41,237 nt of DNA, taken from contig JAFPZZ010000030.1 in the NCBI GenBank assembly GCA_017417045.1, positions 1 through 41,237 of the forward strand. Direction: 5' to 3'. The notes under the pieces were generated by a model, which was given only the letters and a program-made list of their open reading frames with translations, did no database searches and was not told where the DNA came from. This document shows positions 9,357-17,365 of the stretch, one piece after another; position 1 is the first letter of the stretch; every line of letters starts with the position of its first letter. This stretch comes from Bacillota bacterium. GTDB taxonomy: Bacteria; Bacillota; Clostridia; Peptostreptococcales; Anaerovoracaceae. The position numbers were made by a program, and so were the translations under genes.

Positions 9357-10920
9357 CGGCGGCCTCCTCTCCTCCTATGGAAGTCATCATCAGTCCTATC
9401 TCTTCCTTGGACGCGGTCCTGGCGTCTACTATACCGGACACCTTGCCCGCGCAGTGCACGAGTATGCGGTCGCAGAGCTCGAGCAGCACGTCGAGGTCCT
9501 CGCCGACGAATATCACGGCAACGCCCTTCATCTTCTGCTCCTGCATCAGGTCGTATATGACGTATGAAGTGTTTATATCCAGTCCCCTTACCGCGTAGGC
9601 GCTCATGAGCACGCTGGGCGAGCTCGCGATCTCGCGTCCGACGAGCACCTTCTGGACATTGCCGCCCGAGAGCTTGCTCACGGGGAAGTCTAGGTCCGGG
9701 GTCGCGACCTCGAGGTTTTTGTAGACCTCCTTGGCCATCTTTTCCGGGCTCTTGCGATCGACGAATATTCCCTTGCCGCGGTTCCAGGAGCGGAGCATCA
9801 TGTTGCCCGTCATCCCCATGCCGCCTACGAGACCCATGCCGAGTCTGTCCTCAGGCACGAAGGCCAGCGCCACTCCGCTGTCCCTGATCTCCATCGGAGT
9901 CTTTCCAACGAGATCCATCGGGACCCTTCCGTCCGGGGTGTATATGATGGAGCCCGAGGTCACGTGCCTCAGGCCCGCTATGGATTCGAGGAGCTCCTTC
10001 TGTCCTGAACCCGCTATGCCGGCGACTCCAAGTATCTCGCCGCCGTAGGCTACGAAGCCCACGTTGTCGAGCTTGGAGACGCCTTCGTTGTCCCTGCAGC
10101 AGAGCCCCGCCACCGTGAGCCTGGGAACGGGTTTGTCGTAGCTCTGGCGCTCTATGTCGAGGGATATCGCGTGTCCCACCATCATCTCAGTGAGAGCGTT
10201 CGGATCCGTCTCCTTCGTCCTCACGGTCTTTATATGCCTGCCCTTTCTGAGCACGGCGACGACGTCGGAGATCTCCATCACCTCGTTGAGCTTGTGGGTG
10301 ATTATTACTATGGACTTGCCGTCCGCCTTCATGGCCCTGAGCACGTCGAAGAGATGGCTTATCTCCTGCGGCGTGAGGACCGCGGTGGGCTCGTCGAGTA
10401 TGAGAAAGTCCGCGCCGCGGTAAAGCACCTTGATTATCTCAAGGGTCTGCTTCTCGGACACGGACATGTCGTAGACTTTTTTGTTGGGATCGATCTTGAA
10501 GCCGTACTTGTCTGCTATGGCGCTGACCTTCGCGGCGATCTCGGCGCGGTCGAGCCTTCCGCCCTCTTCGAGTCCGAGCACCACGTTCTCCGCGGCGGTG
10601 AATACGTCCACGAGCTTGAAGTGCTGGTGTATCATCCCTATGCCGCAGGCAAGAGCGTCCTTGGGCGAATTGATGGTCACATGCCTGCCGTCGACCAGTA
10701 TCTCGCCCTCGTCGGGCATATATATGCCGGCGAGCATGTTCATCAGCGTGGTCTTGCCGCTGCCGTTCTCACCGAGCAGCGCCATGATCTCGCCCTTGTT
10801 CACGTAAAGGTCTATGTTGTCGTTAGCTACGACGGGTCCAAATCTCTTCGTGATCCCGCGCATGTCGACCGCCTGCTCCTTCGCGTGTATGTGTTTGGGG
10901 TCTATGGTCTTCTGATCCAA
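9349..10920 (-). CDS. nupO: Nucleoside ABC transporter ATP-binding protein (two fused nucleotide-binding domains)
   Basis: A 523-residue cytoplasmic ATPase with two ABC domains, the arrangement of BMP/sugar-type importers. Domain 1 has Walker A GENGSGKT (residues 50-57), a Q-loop in IGMIHQHFKLVD, and Walker B LILDEPTAVLTP (about 173-184). Domain 2 is degenerate: GIAGSGQKE replaces Walker A, the signature LSGGNVQK is intact, and the Walker B region reads LMSAYAVRGLD. This asymmetry is normal in the family, where only one site is fully active. The start is a TTG at 10920 preceded by an AGAGG site; an in-frame ATG at residue 20 would cut into conserved sequence. A terminator hairpin separates it from the binding-protein gene upstream, so it may also have its own promoter in 10921-11120. 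Confidence 0.88.
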   Translation of the reverse strand: MDQKTIDPKHIHAKEQAVDMRGITKRFGPVVANDNIDLYVNKGEIMALLGENGSGKTTLMNMLAGIYMPDEGEILVDGRHVTINSPKDALACGIGMIHQHFKLVDVFTAAENVVLGLEEGGRLDRAEIAAKVSAIADKYGFKIDPNKKVYDMSVSEKQTLEIIKVLYRGADFLILDEPTAVLTPQEISHLFDVLRAMKADGKSIVIITHKLNEVMEISDVVAVLRKGRHIKTVRTKETDPNALTEMMVGHAISLDIERQSYDKPVPRLTVAGLCCRDNEGVSKLDNVGFVAYGGEILGVAGIAGSGQKELLESIAGLRHVTSGSIIYTPDGRVPMDLVGKTPMEIRDSGVALAFVPEDRLGMGLVGGMGMTGNMMLRSWNRGKGIFVDRKSPEKMAKEVYKNLEVATPDLDFPVSKLSGGNVQKVLVGREIASSPSVLMSAYAVRGLDINTSYVIYDLMQEQKMKGVAVIFVGEDLDVLLELCDRILVHCAGKVSGIVDARTASKEEIGLMMTSIGGEEAAGE

Positions 10921-11121
10921 TTCGTTTTCCTCTTCTGATATGGGATCAAAAACGTATGATAAGTTAATATATCACGAAAGGGCTGTGTATTTAAACACAA
11001 GAGTTTTATTTGGTGATCATGTTTTATCGAAAGAGGGTGTCCCTAAGCGAAACACTTTGCCGAAGCGTAGTCGAGACTCAAGGACAGCGTTTTAAGCCTG
11101 ACATCAGGAAATTCTAAAATA
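10921..11121 (-). promoter_or_regulatory. Spacer upstream of nupO with likely promoter
   Basis: An AT-rich segment on the minus strand (TTGTGT followed by TATATT-like elements around 10960-11005) lies before the TTG start of the ATPase gene. A GC-richer segment at 11035-11095 contains short inverted elements around AAGCG/CGCTT but no gene. The preceding terminator makes an independent promoter for nupOPQ plausible; I could not fix a single -35/-10 pair. Confidence 0.3.
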
Positions 11122-11155
11122 CAAAACCGGCCCTGTCATAAACAGAGCCGGTACT
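11122..11155 (-). terminator. Intrinsic terminator between binding protein and transporter genes
   Basis: ACCGGCTCTGT (11152-11142) pairs with ACAGGGCCGGT (11136-11126) with one mismatch, loop about 5 nt, followed on the minus strand by TTTTGTATTTT. It lies 35-70 nt after the BMP lipoprotein stop. Partial read-through would give more binding protein than ATPase and permease, a common ratio control in ABC importers. Confidence 0.7.
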
Positions 11156-11189
11156 TGATCCAGTTAAGCTTTAGAGTCTGATCCCTTTA

Positions 11190-12425
11190 CTAGTACGCCA
11201 CGTTGACGAGGTTGATGCCGTCGATCTGGAGCGCGAAGTAAGGAGCGGACTGATAGGTGGACTCGAGGAAGGCTCCGTCCTGAATGGCTTCCTGGGTCTC
11301 CGGAGTGAAGTCGCCGTTCATGTCGAGCGCGAAGGCGCTGGTGACCTTCTCGCCGCCTACGGTGAAGGTGTCGGTGTCGAATACCTTGATGCTTCCGTCC
11401 TTGATGCCTGCGGCTACTTCTTCAAGCTTTTCAGCGGTTCCGGGAGCGGCTACTGCCTCGTTGAGCGGGGTGAGCGCAACGGAGCCCTCAGCAAGGCCCT
11501 TGCACCAGTCGGGATCTACGGTGCCGCCGTTGTAGACGGTCTCGATCGCATACTCGAAGTAGTTGGTCCAGTCGATCCTGGAGGAGAGTATGGAGGCGTT
11601 CGGAGCGACGTCGGTCATGTCGACGTTGTATCCTACGTGGAATACGCCCTTGCTCTGAGCCGTGGTGGCCGGAGTGGTGTTGTCGGAGTGCTGGGATATG
11701 ACTACAGCGTTGTACTGGTCGATCAGAGCGGCAGCGGCGTTGGCTTCTTCGGTGGCGTCAGACCAGGAACCTACGAACTGGACGTTCATAGTAGCGGAGG
11801 GGCATACGCTCCTTGCGCCGAGGAAGAACGCGGTGTATCCGGAGATGACTTCTGCGAAGGTGAAGGCTCCTACGTATCCGAGAACGGCCTGGTCCTCGGT
11901 GATGGTGCCGTTCGCGATGAGCTCGTTGAGCTTGAGTCCCGCGGCGACGCCGGCGAGGTATCTGCCCTCATAGATGGAAGCGAAGGCGTTGGAGGTGTTG
12001 TCAAGGTCATCCTTCCAGGATCCCTCGTTGGTGCAGCCCACGAAGGTGACTTCGGGATTTTCCTTGGCAGCCTTGAGCATATAGGGCTCCTGGCCATAGG
12101 AGTTGTTGAAGATGATCTTGCATCCTTCTTCTACGAGCTCCTCGTTGTCGGTGGTCACGGTATCATTGTCCACGGGGTGATCGTACTTGTAGATCCACTC
12201 GGCAGTGATGCCCTTCGCGGCAAGTCTTTCGGTAGCGGCTTCGGCGGCGCTGATGAAGTTTCTGTCATAAGCGTAGTCGGGGTTTCCGATGCAGACCATG
12301 CCGACCTTGATGGTGGTGTCCTTTACTTCGGGCTCGGGGGTGGTCTCTTCGGACTTCTTCTCACCGCAGGCGGCGAGGCCGAGTACCATTACGAGCGCGA
12401 GAAGGATGGCTATTACTTTCTTCAT
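11190..12425 (-). CDS. nupN: BMP-family nucleoside-binding lipoprotein
   Basis: A 411-residue substrate-binding lipoprotein. The signal peptide ends in the lipobox LAAC with lipidated Cys20, followed by a Glu/Pro/Thr-rich linker. From about residue 38 the mature domain reads IKVGMVCIGNPDYAYDRNF and contains typical BMP (PnrA-like) motifs: a GYNVDMTDVAPNA segment near residue 270 and an SSRIDWTNYFE segment near 285. It sits outside the membrane and delivers nucleosides to the NupO/P/Q complex. The gene follows xpt by 27 nt and is therefore co-transcribed with purine salvage. Slightly longer than many BMP proteins (about 350), mainly in the C-terminal part. An autoinducer-2 or simple sugar ligand is possible but less likely in this context. 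Confidence 0.88.
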   Translation of the reverse strand: MKKVIAILLALVMVLGLAACGEKKSEETTPEPEVKDTTIKVGMVCIGNPDYAYDRNFISAAEAATERLAAKGITAEWIYKYDHPVDNDTVTTDNEELVEEGCKIIFNNSYGQEPYMLKAAKENPEVTFVGCTNEGSWKDDLDNTSNAFASIYEGRYLAGVAAGLKLNELIANGTITEDQAVLGYVGAFTFAEVISGYTAFFLGARSVCPSATMNVQFVGSWSDATEEANAAAALIDQYNAVVISQHSDNTTPATTAQSKGVFHVGYNVDMTDVAPNASILSSRIDWTNYFEYAIETVYNGGTVDPDWCKGLAEGSVALTPLNEAVAAPGTAEKLEEVAAGIKDGSIKVFDTDTFTVGGEKVTSAFALDMNGDFTPETQEAIQDGAFLESTYQSAPYFALQIDGINLVNVAY

Positions 12426-12452
12426 TCTCTAATACTCCTTTGAACTTAGATA

Positions 12453-13022
12453 TCAGAATTGTATGTTATCGTCCCTGATGGACTTAATAACCGCGAGGGA
12501 ATGCACCTCTATGCCCATGGCCCTGAGCTTTTCAGCTCCGCCCTGGAACTCCTTTTCTATGGCGGCGCCGTAGCCGACTACTTCGGCTCCGGCCTGGCGG
12601 GCTATGTCTATCAGCCCCATGCCGGCGCTTCCGGTGGCCAGAAAATCGTCTATGATCAGCAGTTTATCTTCGGGTCCGAGGTACTTTTTGGACACGACTA
12701 TGCTGGAGTCGGTATTCTTGGTAAAAGAATGGACGACGCCTACGTACTGCTTTTCCTGCATGGTGCTGGGCTTTTTCTTTTTGGCGAATACCATGGGAAG
12801 ATCCCCCATGGCTGCTGCCGCCGCGAACGCGATTGGCAGACCGGACGCCTCGACCGTGAGTATCTTGTTCGCGCCGCTGCCTGCAAAGAGCCTAGCGAAC
12901 TCCTCGCCCATCCTCCTTACGAGGCCTACATCCAGCTGGTGGTTGAGGAAGCTGTCGACCTTGAGTATCTCGGTCCCTATCCCCTTTCCGTCGCGCAGTA
13001 TTCTTTCTTCGAGTTCTTTCAT
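12453..13022 (-). CDS. xpt: Xanthine phosphoribosyltransferase
   Basis: A 189-residue cytoplasmic enzyme converting xanthine plus PRPP to XMP. It aligns along its full length with Bacillus-type Xpt: the N-terminal segment with DSFLNHQLD (residues 23-31), the base-recognition region around VEASGLPIA (57-65), the hood segment VFAKKKKPST, and the PRPP loop LLIIDDFLATGSA (121-133). First gene of the unit; the BMP nucleoside-binding lipoprotein begins 27 nt downstream, which ties base salvage to nucleoside uptake. A promoter-like sequence lies at 13065-13092, giving only a 35-40 nt leader, so there is no room for the purine riboswitch that controls xpt in Bacillus. The ribosome binding site is weak (GGACC). 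Confidence 0.95.
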   Translation of the reverse strand: MKELEERILRDGKGIGTEILKVDSFLNHQLDVGLVRRMGEEFARLFAGSGANKILTVEASGLPIAFAAAAAMGDLPMVFAKKKKPSTMQEKQYVGVVHSFTKNTDSSIVVSKKYLGPEDKLLIIDDFLATGSAGMGLIDIARQAGAEVVGYGAAIEKEFQGGAEKLRAMGIEVHSLAVIKSIRDDNIQF

Positions 13023-13064
13023 GTCGGTCCGGTATAAGATCTTAAAAAAGGAAATACATTTTTG

Positions 13065-13092
13065 ATTATAAAGGCTGTTATGGGAATGTAAA
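13065..13092 (-). promoter_or_regulatory. Promoter of xpt-nupN
   Basis: On the minus strand TTTACA (13092-13087) and TATAAT (13070-13065) are separated by 16 nt, a near-consensus sigma-A promoter. The start of transcription would be about 35 nt before the xpt ATG. Confidence 0.65.
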
Positions 13093-13234
13093 GCCGTTTT
13101 TTCTGATATTGCCTCAGGCTTTTTTAAGTTTATCTTCTAATATGCGGATGTATCCGAACGATAGGATATATTGTGTGTAAGTTTGTTCAAGATACAGCAT
13201 ATAGTATCCAGACTCTGGATCTGCGCTCCGGGGA

Positions 13235-13398
13235 TGGCGGTCCTTCACGCTTTTCGATCATAGGCGGTGGCAAAGCGGCGGCTTCTCTGCAGAGCGCCTT
13301 GCGCTTCTGGGTCCCGCGCGATGACAAAGCGGCGCCTTCTCTGCATCGCGCCAGGCGCTTTTACATCTCTCGCGGTGACAAAGCGGCGCCTTTCTGTT
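13235..13398 (+). repeat. Degenerate 54-bp tandem repeat in the spacer before the rRNA methyltransferase
   Basis: The decamer CAAAGCGGCG recurs at 13271, 13325 and 13379, exactly 54 bp apart, and is followed each time by a C-TTCTCTGC-like segment and then a GCGCTT-like segment. A more diverged copy precedes the first. The phase keeps an open plus-strand frame of 18-residue units that fuses to the methyltransferase frame, but the real start is the ATG at 13483 with its own ribosome binding site, so this is best seen as non-coding. Confidence 0.75.
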
Positions 13399-13482
13399 AT
13401 CATGTCTGCGAAAGACAGGCACCGTCAGCCGGCAGGGATACTTAGACCCGCTCCGCGGCGGAGGCCGAAAAGGGATAACGAC

Positions 13483-14625
13483 ATGTCAAAACTCGAACTT
13501 ATAGCAAGCGCCACCTTCGGGCTTGAAGCCGTGGTCAAAAGGGAGATAGAAGCCCTGGGGTATACCATAAGCGATTCCCGGGACGGACGCATTACATATA
13601 CCGGCGACGAGCGCGCCATAGTGCGTTCGAACCTCTGGCTGCGCTGCGCGGACAGGGTCTACGTAAAGATGGCAGAATTTCGCGCGGAGACCTTCGAGGA
13701 GCTCTTCCAGCAGACCAGGGCGCTCCCCTGGGCCGACTGGATCCCCATAGACGGGAAGTTTACCGTAATAGGCACCTCTGTGAAGTCAGTTCTCCACAGC
13801 GTGCCCGCCTGCCAGTCCATCATCAAAAAGGCCATAGTCGAGAAGATGCGCGAGACCTACGCCGTGGAGACCTTCAAAGAGAGCGGCGCCGAATATACCG
13901 TGCGCTTCTCCTTCATGAAGGACGTCGCCTGCGTCATGATAGATACCAGCGGAGAAGGTCTGCACAAGCGAGGCTACAGGACGCAGGCCGTCGCGGCGCC
14001 CATCAAGGAGACCCTAGCAGCGGCAATGATACAGCTTTCGTTCTTCAAGGCAGGAAGGCTTTTGGTCGACCCCATGTGCGGCTCCGGGACCATCCCCATC
14101 GAGGCCGCCCTTATTGCCCGCGGCATCGCTCCCGGGCTTTCCAGGAGCTTCGCCAGCGAGAGCTGGGACGTGATACCCAGGGAGATCTGGAAGGAAGAGA
14201 GAAGGAAGGCCTTCGAGGCCATAGACAGCGAAGCGCAGGTCCGCATAATCGCCGGAGATATAGACAAAAAGAGCGTCGAGGCAGCAAGAGAGAACGCGCT
14301 CGAAGCCGGCGTCGACGACTGCATAGAGTTCCACGTAGGATCGCTTGAGAAAAGGCTTCCGACAATTCCGGAAGCTGCTGGTGAGGGCCGCGGCATAATC
14401 ATCACCAACCCTCCCTACGGCCAGCGCATAGGCGAGCGCGAGGCGATGGACAGCATATACCGCAGCCTGAAACAGTTCCTGAAGGACAACGAAGGCTGGT
14501 CCCTCTTCATGATCAGCTCCGACAAGAGCGCGGAAAAGAAGCTCGGTCGCCCCGCCGACCGCCGCCGCAAGCTCTACAACGGCAACATCGAGAGCTGCTA
14601 CTACCAGTATCACGGGAAGAAGTAG
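13483..14625 (+). CDS. THUMP-domain class I RNA methyltransferase (RlmL/YpsC family)
   Basis: A 380-residue SAM-dependent methyltransferase of COG0116, predicted to make m2G in 23S rRNA. Residues 1-60 form the N-terminal ferredoxin-like part, about 60-160 the THUMP RNA-binding domain, and the catalytic Rossmann domain starts near 165. SAM motif I is DPMCGSGTIPIE (196-207) and the N2-guanine catalytic motif is NPPYG (309-313). The start ATG at 13483 is preferred over a longer frame starting at 13267: AAAAGGGA (13468-13475) precedes it, homologs begin with KLELIA-ATFGLE, and the longer frame only translates the upstream tandem repeat. It is a single-gene plus-strand unit between two minus-strand units, closed by two hairpins at 14685-14758. 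Confidence 0.9.
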   Translation: MSKLELIASATFGLEAVVKREIEALGYTISDSRDGRITYTGDERAIVRSNLWLRCADRVYVKMAEFRAETFEELFQQTRALPWADWIPIDGKFTVIGTSVKSVLHSVPACQSIIKKAIVEKMRETYAVETFKESGAEYTVRFSFMKDVACVMIDTSGEGLHKRGYRTQAVAAPIKETLAAAMIQLSFFKAGRLLVDPMCGSGTIPIEAALIARGIAPGLSRSFASESWDVIPREIWKEERRKAFEAIDSEAQVRIIAGDIDKKSVEAARENALEAGVDDCIEFHVGSLEKRLPTIPEAAGEGRGIIITNPPYGQRIGEREAMDSIYRSLKQFLKDNEGWSLFMISSDKSAEKKLGRPADRRRKLYNGNIESCYYQYHGKK

Positions 14626-14684
14626 CTCATCCTGAAAACGAAGAAACCAACCATGCGTCTAATGCGGGGTTTTACCCAGACAAG

Positions 14685-14758
14685 AAACAGCCACCGCCGC
14701 AGTTTTCGCAGCGAAGGCTGTTTTTGTCCAGATAAAGCCTTGCGTTAAACGCGGCTTT
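14685..14758. terminator. Two consecutive terminator hairpins in a convergent spacer
   Basis: Hairpin 1 has arms AAACAGCC (14685-14692) and GGCTGTTT (14716-14723) followed by more T on the plus strand. Hairpin 2 has arms AAAGCC (14734-14739) and GGCTTT (14753-14758), extended by GCG/CGC, with T-rich ends on both strands. Both follow similar CCAGA-A(C/T)AA sequence, as if one element was duplicated; a weaker third unit may lie at 14650-14678. They terminate the methyltransferase gene from the left and the lipoprotein gene from the right. Confidence 0.7.
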
Positions 14759-14798
14759 TGTCAAGCAGGGGCACGGAGTTTAACGCTATACGATCGCG

Positions 14799-15791
14799 TC
14801 AGCCCTTCGGCATCCACTCCGCGTCGGTGAGTTCCTTCCAGTCGGCCGGCTCTGCCGTATCCGTCCCTTCGGGCACACCCATCTCCTTAAGATAGGTCTC
14901 GAGGAAGGCGTCTAAATAGGCCTTCGTAACTATCTTGAGACCGTTTTCTTCGTAGAGATTCGCGTATTTCTCGGATACCGGAACGTCGTTTCCGTCCGCG
15001 TCGGTAAAGCAGAAGATATAATCCCTCAAAAAGCTGTCGTAGGCCTTTTCATCGCTCATATCGAGAGCCGAGCTGTCCGTGAAGTTGTACGAGCTCATGT
15101 ATACGCCGTTCTCTCTGTACTCCACGCCTATCTCGGAATACCCGCTGTCCTGCATATCGAGGGGGACCATGTAGTAAGGCACGGCGGCTTCCGCAAGATC
15201 GGCATAATATTCGCTCACGTAGAGGAAGATCTTCTCCCCTTCCGCGTTCACGTAGCTGCACGCCGAAGACCAGCTGATGGCGGAATTGCTCCCTCCGGTG
15301 TAGATCATTCCGGCCGTGTTGACGTCCGTGTAAGTGCGGTAATATTCGTGTTCGAGGCTGACTATCTTAAGATCCTGGTCGAAGGCCTTGAGCACGCAGC
15401 AGATCGTATAGTTCTCATAGTACTCCCCTCTCGGCAGCTGATAGCCTATCTTCAGGGCCATCTCGGGCTCCCCGTCTAGCCCGCAGTCTATGTCCGCGTA
15501 AAAGACCCTGTCCAGAAATGCATCCTCGCAAAAGCCGGTCCCCTGGAGCCACGCGCAGAATCCATAGGACAGCGCGCTTATATCGTATGTAACGCCCTTT
15601 TCCAATCCTTCGGTATCGTCGGCATATAAAGCCGAATAGTCGCCGCAGAGGAAGCGCTCGTATATCTCGGCCGCAGTGAGCTTTTCGGGCTCGGGATCCG
15701 GCTGGGGCGCGGGATCGCTCTTCTGCCCGCAGCCTGCGAGGCAGGAGATAATCAGCGAAGCGGCGATGAGCATGCATAGGAGTTTTTTCAT
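14799..15791 (-). CDS. Secreted lipoprotein of unknown function
   Basis: A 330-residue predicted lipoprotein. The signal peptide MKKLLCMLIAASLII is followed by the lipobox LAGC (Cys21) and a Pro/Asp/Glu linker, then a mature domain rich in Tyr, Asp and Glu with no motif I recognise. Cys residues at about 82, 92 and 131 could form disulfides outside the cell. It resembles in style the poorly characterised lipoproteins common in Clostridia. The gene starts with ATG at 15791 after an AAAGGAAC-like site and is preceded by a 20-bp tandem repeat that would lie in its leader. No partner gene points to a role; the gene upstream (AlkZ-related) may be co-transcribed through the repeat. Confidence 0.7.
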   Translation of the reverse strand: MKKLLCMLIAASLIISCLAGCGQKSDPAPQPDPEPEKLTAAEIYERFLCGDYSALYADDTEGLEKGVTYDISALSYGFCAWLQGTGFCEDAFLDRVFYADIDCGLDGEPEMALKIGYQLPRGEYYENYTICCVLKAFDQDLKIVSLEHEYYRTYTDVNTAGMIYTGGSNSAISWSSACSYVNAEGEKIFLYVSEYYADLAEAAVPYYMVPLDMQDSGYSEIGVEYRENGVYMSSYNFTDSSALDMSDEKAYDSFLRDYIFCFTDADGNDVPVSEKYANLYEENGLKIVTKAYLDAFLETYLKEMGVPEGTDTAEPADWKELTDAEWMPKG

Positions 15792-15820
15792 TGGATCTTG
15801 TTCCTTTCTTTAGGTTCTTT

Positions 15821-15919
15821 TATGATCTTGTTTTGGGGAGCCCTGTCTCTGCGGAGGGATCCCTGTCTCTGCTAATGGATCTATATCTCAGCAGCGGGAT
15901 CTCCGACTCACGGCGGGAT
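15821..15919 (-). repeat. Degenerate 20-bp tandem repeat, five copies
   Basis: Units beginning at 15821, 15841, 15861, 15881 and 15901 are each 20 bp (the last 19) and end in GGGAT or GGAT; two carry an identical CCCTGTCTCTGC start. The array fills the spacer between the AlkZ-related gene and the lipoprotein and would be in the lipoprotein mRNA leader. Confidence 0.75.
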
Positions 15920-15939
15920 CCCCGGTCGATATTACAGCC

Positions 15940-16620
15940 TCATCCCAAGAAGCGCCTGATATCTTCTTCCGGCGTTCTCGGGAGCAGCTCTCTGAAATGC
16001 TCCAGGAGCCTCTCATAGGACTCCTGCGGGCTTTTTTCGTACATTCGGTATAATTCCTCGCCGATAAGCTTTTCGGGCGTGGAATACTCCGCTATGCCCC
16101 ATCCGTACTCGCGTCCGAAGCGGTCCGTCTGATAGACGAAGTCGGAGATCACCACGAAGCACTGGGCCTGAAGACGGTTTATGCTCGTATCGAAGCCCTT
16201 GCGGCCGTTCTTGCCGTAGCCGCCGGCGCGCTTCAGCTCCTTGGACAGCAGCGGGCCCTTCGCTTCGACTATATCGTACAGATATTTGTCGCCGTAAGGC
16301 GCCAGCCCGTCGTTAAAGAATCCCTCGTAATCGTAGCCATCCCTCCTGTAGTTCGCCAGATCGAAGAGCCATTCGCGGCTCACGAAGGCGGCCTTCTTTT
16401 CGAAGAACTTGCCGTAGGCGCAGCCGGTCTCCCGTATGACGGGGCCCTTCCATTCCCAGACCCCTTCGCCGTCGTCCGGAAACCATACTTTCGGCGAGGC
16501 GTGTTCTTCTATCGAGAATCCCGGCAAGGAGTTCTCAAACAGCGGCAGAAAGCCGAAGTCTTCAACGGCTTCGGCCATATCCTCCATGCTCTCTATCCAA
16601 AGATCAGAAAACGCTTTCAT
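15940..16620 (-). CDS. AlkZ/YcaQ-related winged-helix protein (putative DNA-glycosylase relative)
   Basis: A 226-residue soluble protein. The middle segment (WKGPVIRETGCAYGKFF, then GPLLSKELKRAGGYG near residues 121-135, then QAQCFVVISDFVY) is reminiscent of the AlkZ-related family, in which GPL--KEL is a winged-helix signature and AlkZ glycosylases repair alkylated or cross-linked bases. Typical AlkZ proteins are about 350-400 residues and carry a catalytic Q-x-Q/H motif; a QAQ triplet is present here near residue 151, but I cannot confirm it is the catalytic one. It is transcribed divergently from the Apt-like gene, 62 nt apart. Family assignment is from memory of motifs, so moderate; otherwise a conserved hypothetical. 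Confidence 0.5.
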   Translation of the reverse strand: MKAFSDLWIESMEDMAEAVEDFGFLPLFENSLPGFSIEEHASPKVWFPDDGEGVWEWKGPVIRETGCAYGKFFEKKAAFVSREWLFDLANYRRDGYDYEGFFNDGLAPYGDKYLYDIVEAKGPLLSKELKRAGGYGKNGRKGFDTSINRLQAQCFVVISDFVYQTDRFGREYGWGIAEYSTPEKLIGEELYRMYEKSPQESYERLLEHFRELLPRTPEEDIRRFLG

Positions 16621-16682
16621 CTTCCATTCCCTTTAAGTATTATATTTATGATAACACATTTCCTGACCAAAGAGGTGACCAT

Positions 16683-17246
16683 ATGACCTACCCTATCGAA
16701 GTCGCCGGACTGCGCAGAGAGCTTCCGCTCTTCACGCTGGATGACGGCACCGTGCTCGCAGCGTTCATACTTTTCGGCGACGCCGAGCTTACCGTCGCGT
16801 GCGCCCGCGAGCTTCTTAAGCTCGTCCCCCAAGACAGCTACGACTACCTGTTCACCGCGGAAGCCAAGAGCATACCGCTTATCCACGAGATGGCCCGCCA
16901 GTCGGGAGCGGCCAAGTACTTCGTAGCCAGAAAGGGACCCAAGAATTACATGCCAGATCCCATCTGCGTGGACGACGTCTCTATAACCACGAAGGGCATC
17001 CAAAAGCTCTACATAGGCAGCGACGACGCGGCCCTTATAAATGGAAAGCGCATACTCATAGTCGACGACGTCATCTCCACGGGAGGATCTCTCAGAGCCA
17101 TGGAAGAGCTCGTGGCGAAGGCCGGGGGCACGGTCGCTGGAAAACTCGCCGTGCTCGCCGAAGGTCCCGCCGCGAAGCGCACGGACATACAATTCCTCGG
17201 CACCCTTCCCCATCTCGACGCCGAAGGCAGAGTGAAGGAGATCTGA
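16683..17246 (+). CDS. Adenine-phosphoribosyltransferase-like protein
   Basis: A 187-residue type I phosphoribosyltransferase. The PRPP-binding loop ILIVDDVISTGGS lies near residues 122-134, preceded by an ARKGPKNYM segment corresponding to the ARK-x-K flexible loop of Apt, and a TAEAKSIPLIHEMA segment corresponding to the Apt nucleotide-binding helix. Apt itself is about 170 residues; the N-terminal 30 residues here (RELPLFTLDDGT) differ, so this is an Apt-like paralog and its base may not be adenine. A strong AGAGGTGA site (16671-16678) precedes the ATG. It is a single-gene unit ending at the terminator 17322-17350. Confidence 0.8.
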   Translation: MTYPIEVAGLRRELPLFTLDDGTVLAAFILFGDAELTVACARELLKLVPQDSYDYLFTAEAKSIPLIHEMARQSGAAKYFVARKGPKNYMPDPICVDDVSITTKGIQKLYIGSDDAALINGKRILIVDDVISTGGSLRAMEELVAKAGGTVAGKLAVLAEGPAAKRTDIQFLGTLPHLDAEGRVKEI

Positions 17247-17321
17247 AAGACCCGGCTGCAAAGCCGTATACAGCACCCGCGAGACCGCTCCTGCGTCAAG
17301 CGCGGGGCCTCACAACGACAA

Positions 17322-17350
17322 AAGCAGCGCCGCATACAGCGGCGCTGCTT
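17322..17350. terminator. Bidirectional terminator between convergent genes
   Basis: A perfect 12-bp GC-rich stem AAGCAGCGCCGC / GCGGCGCTGCTT with a 5-nt ATACA loop, followed by CTTCTTTT on the plus strand and TTTGTCG on the minus strand. It serves the Apt-like gene and the MscS gene. Confidence 0.85.
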
Positions 17351-17365
17351 CTTCTTTTACAGCAG

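Noticed and set aside
13023..13200. Possible purine riboswitch upstream of xpt
   Set aside because: Neither the conserved core of the purine aptamer nor its P1-P3 arrangement is visible, and the best promoter leaves a leader that is too short.
13267..13482. N-terminal extension of the rRNA methyltransferase
   Set aside because: It only translates the 54-bp tandem repeat, is very Arg-rich, and an ATG at 13483 with a good ribosome binding site matches the family N-terminus.
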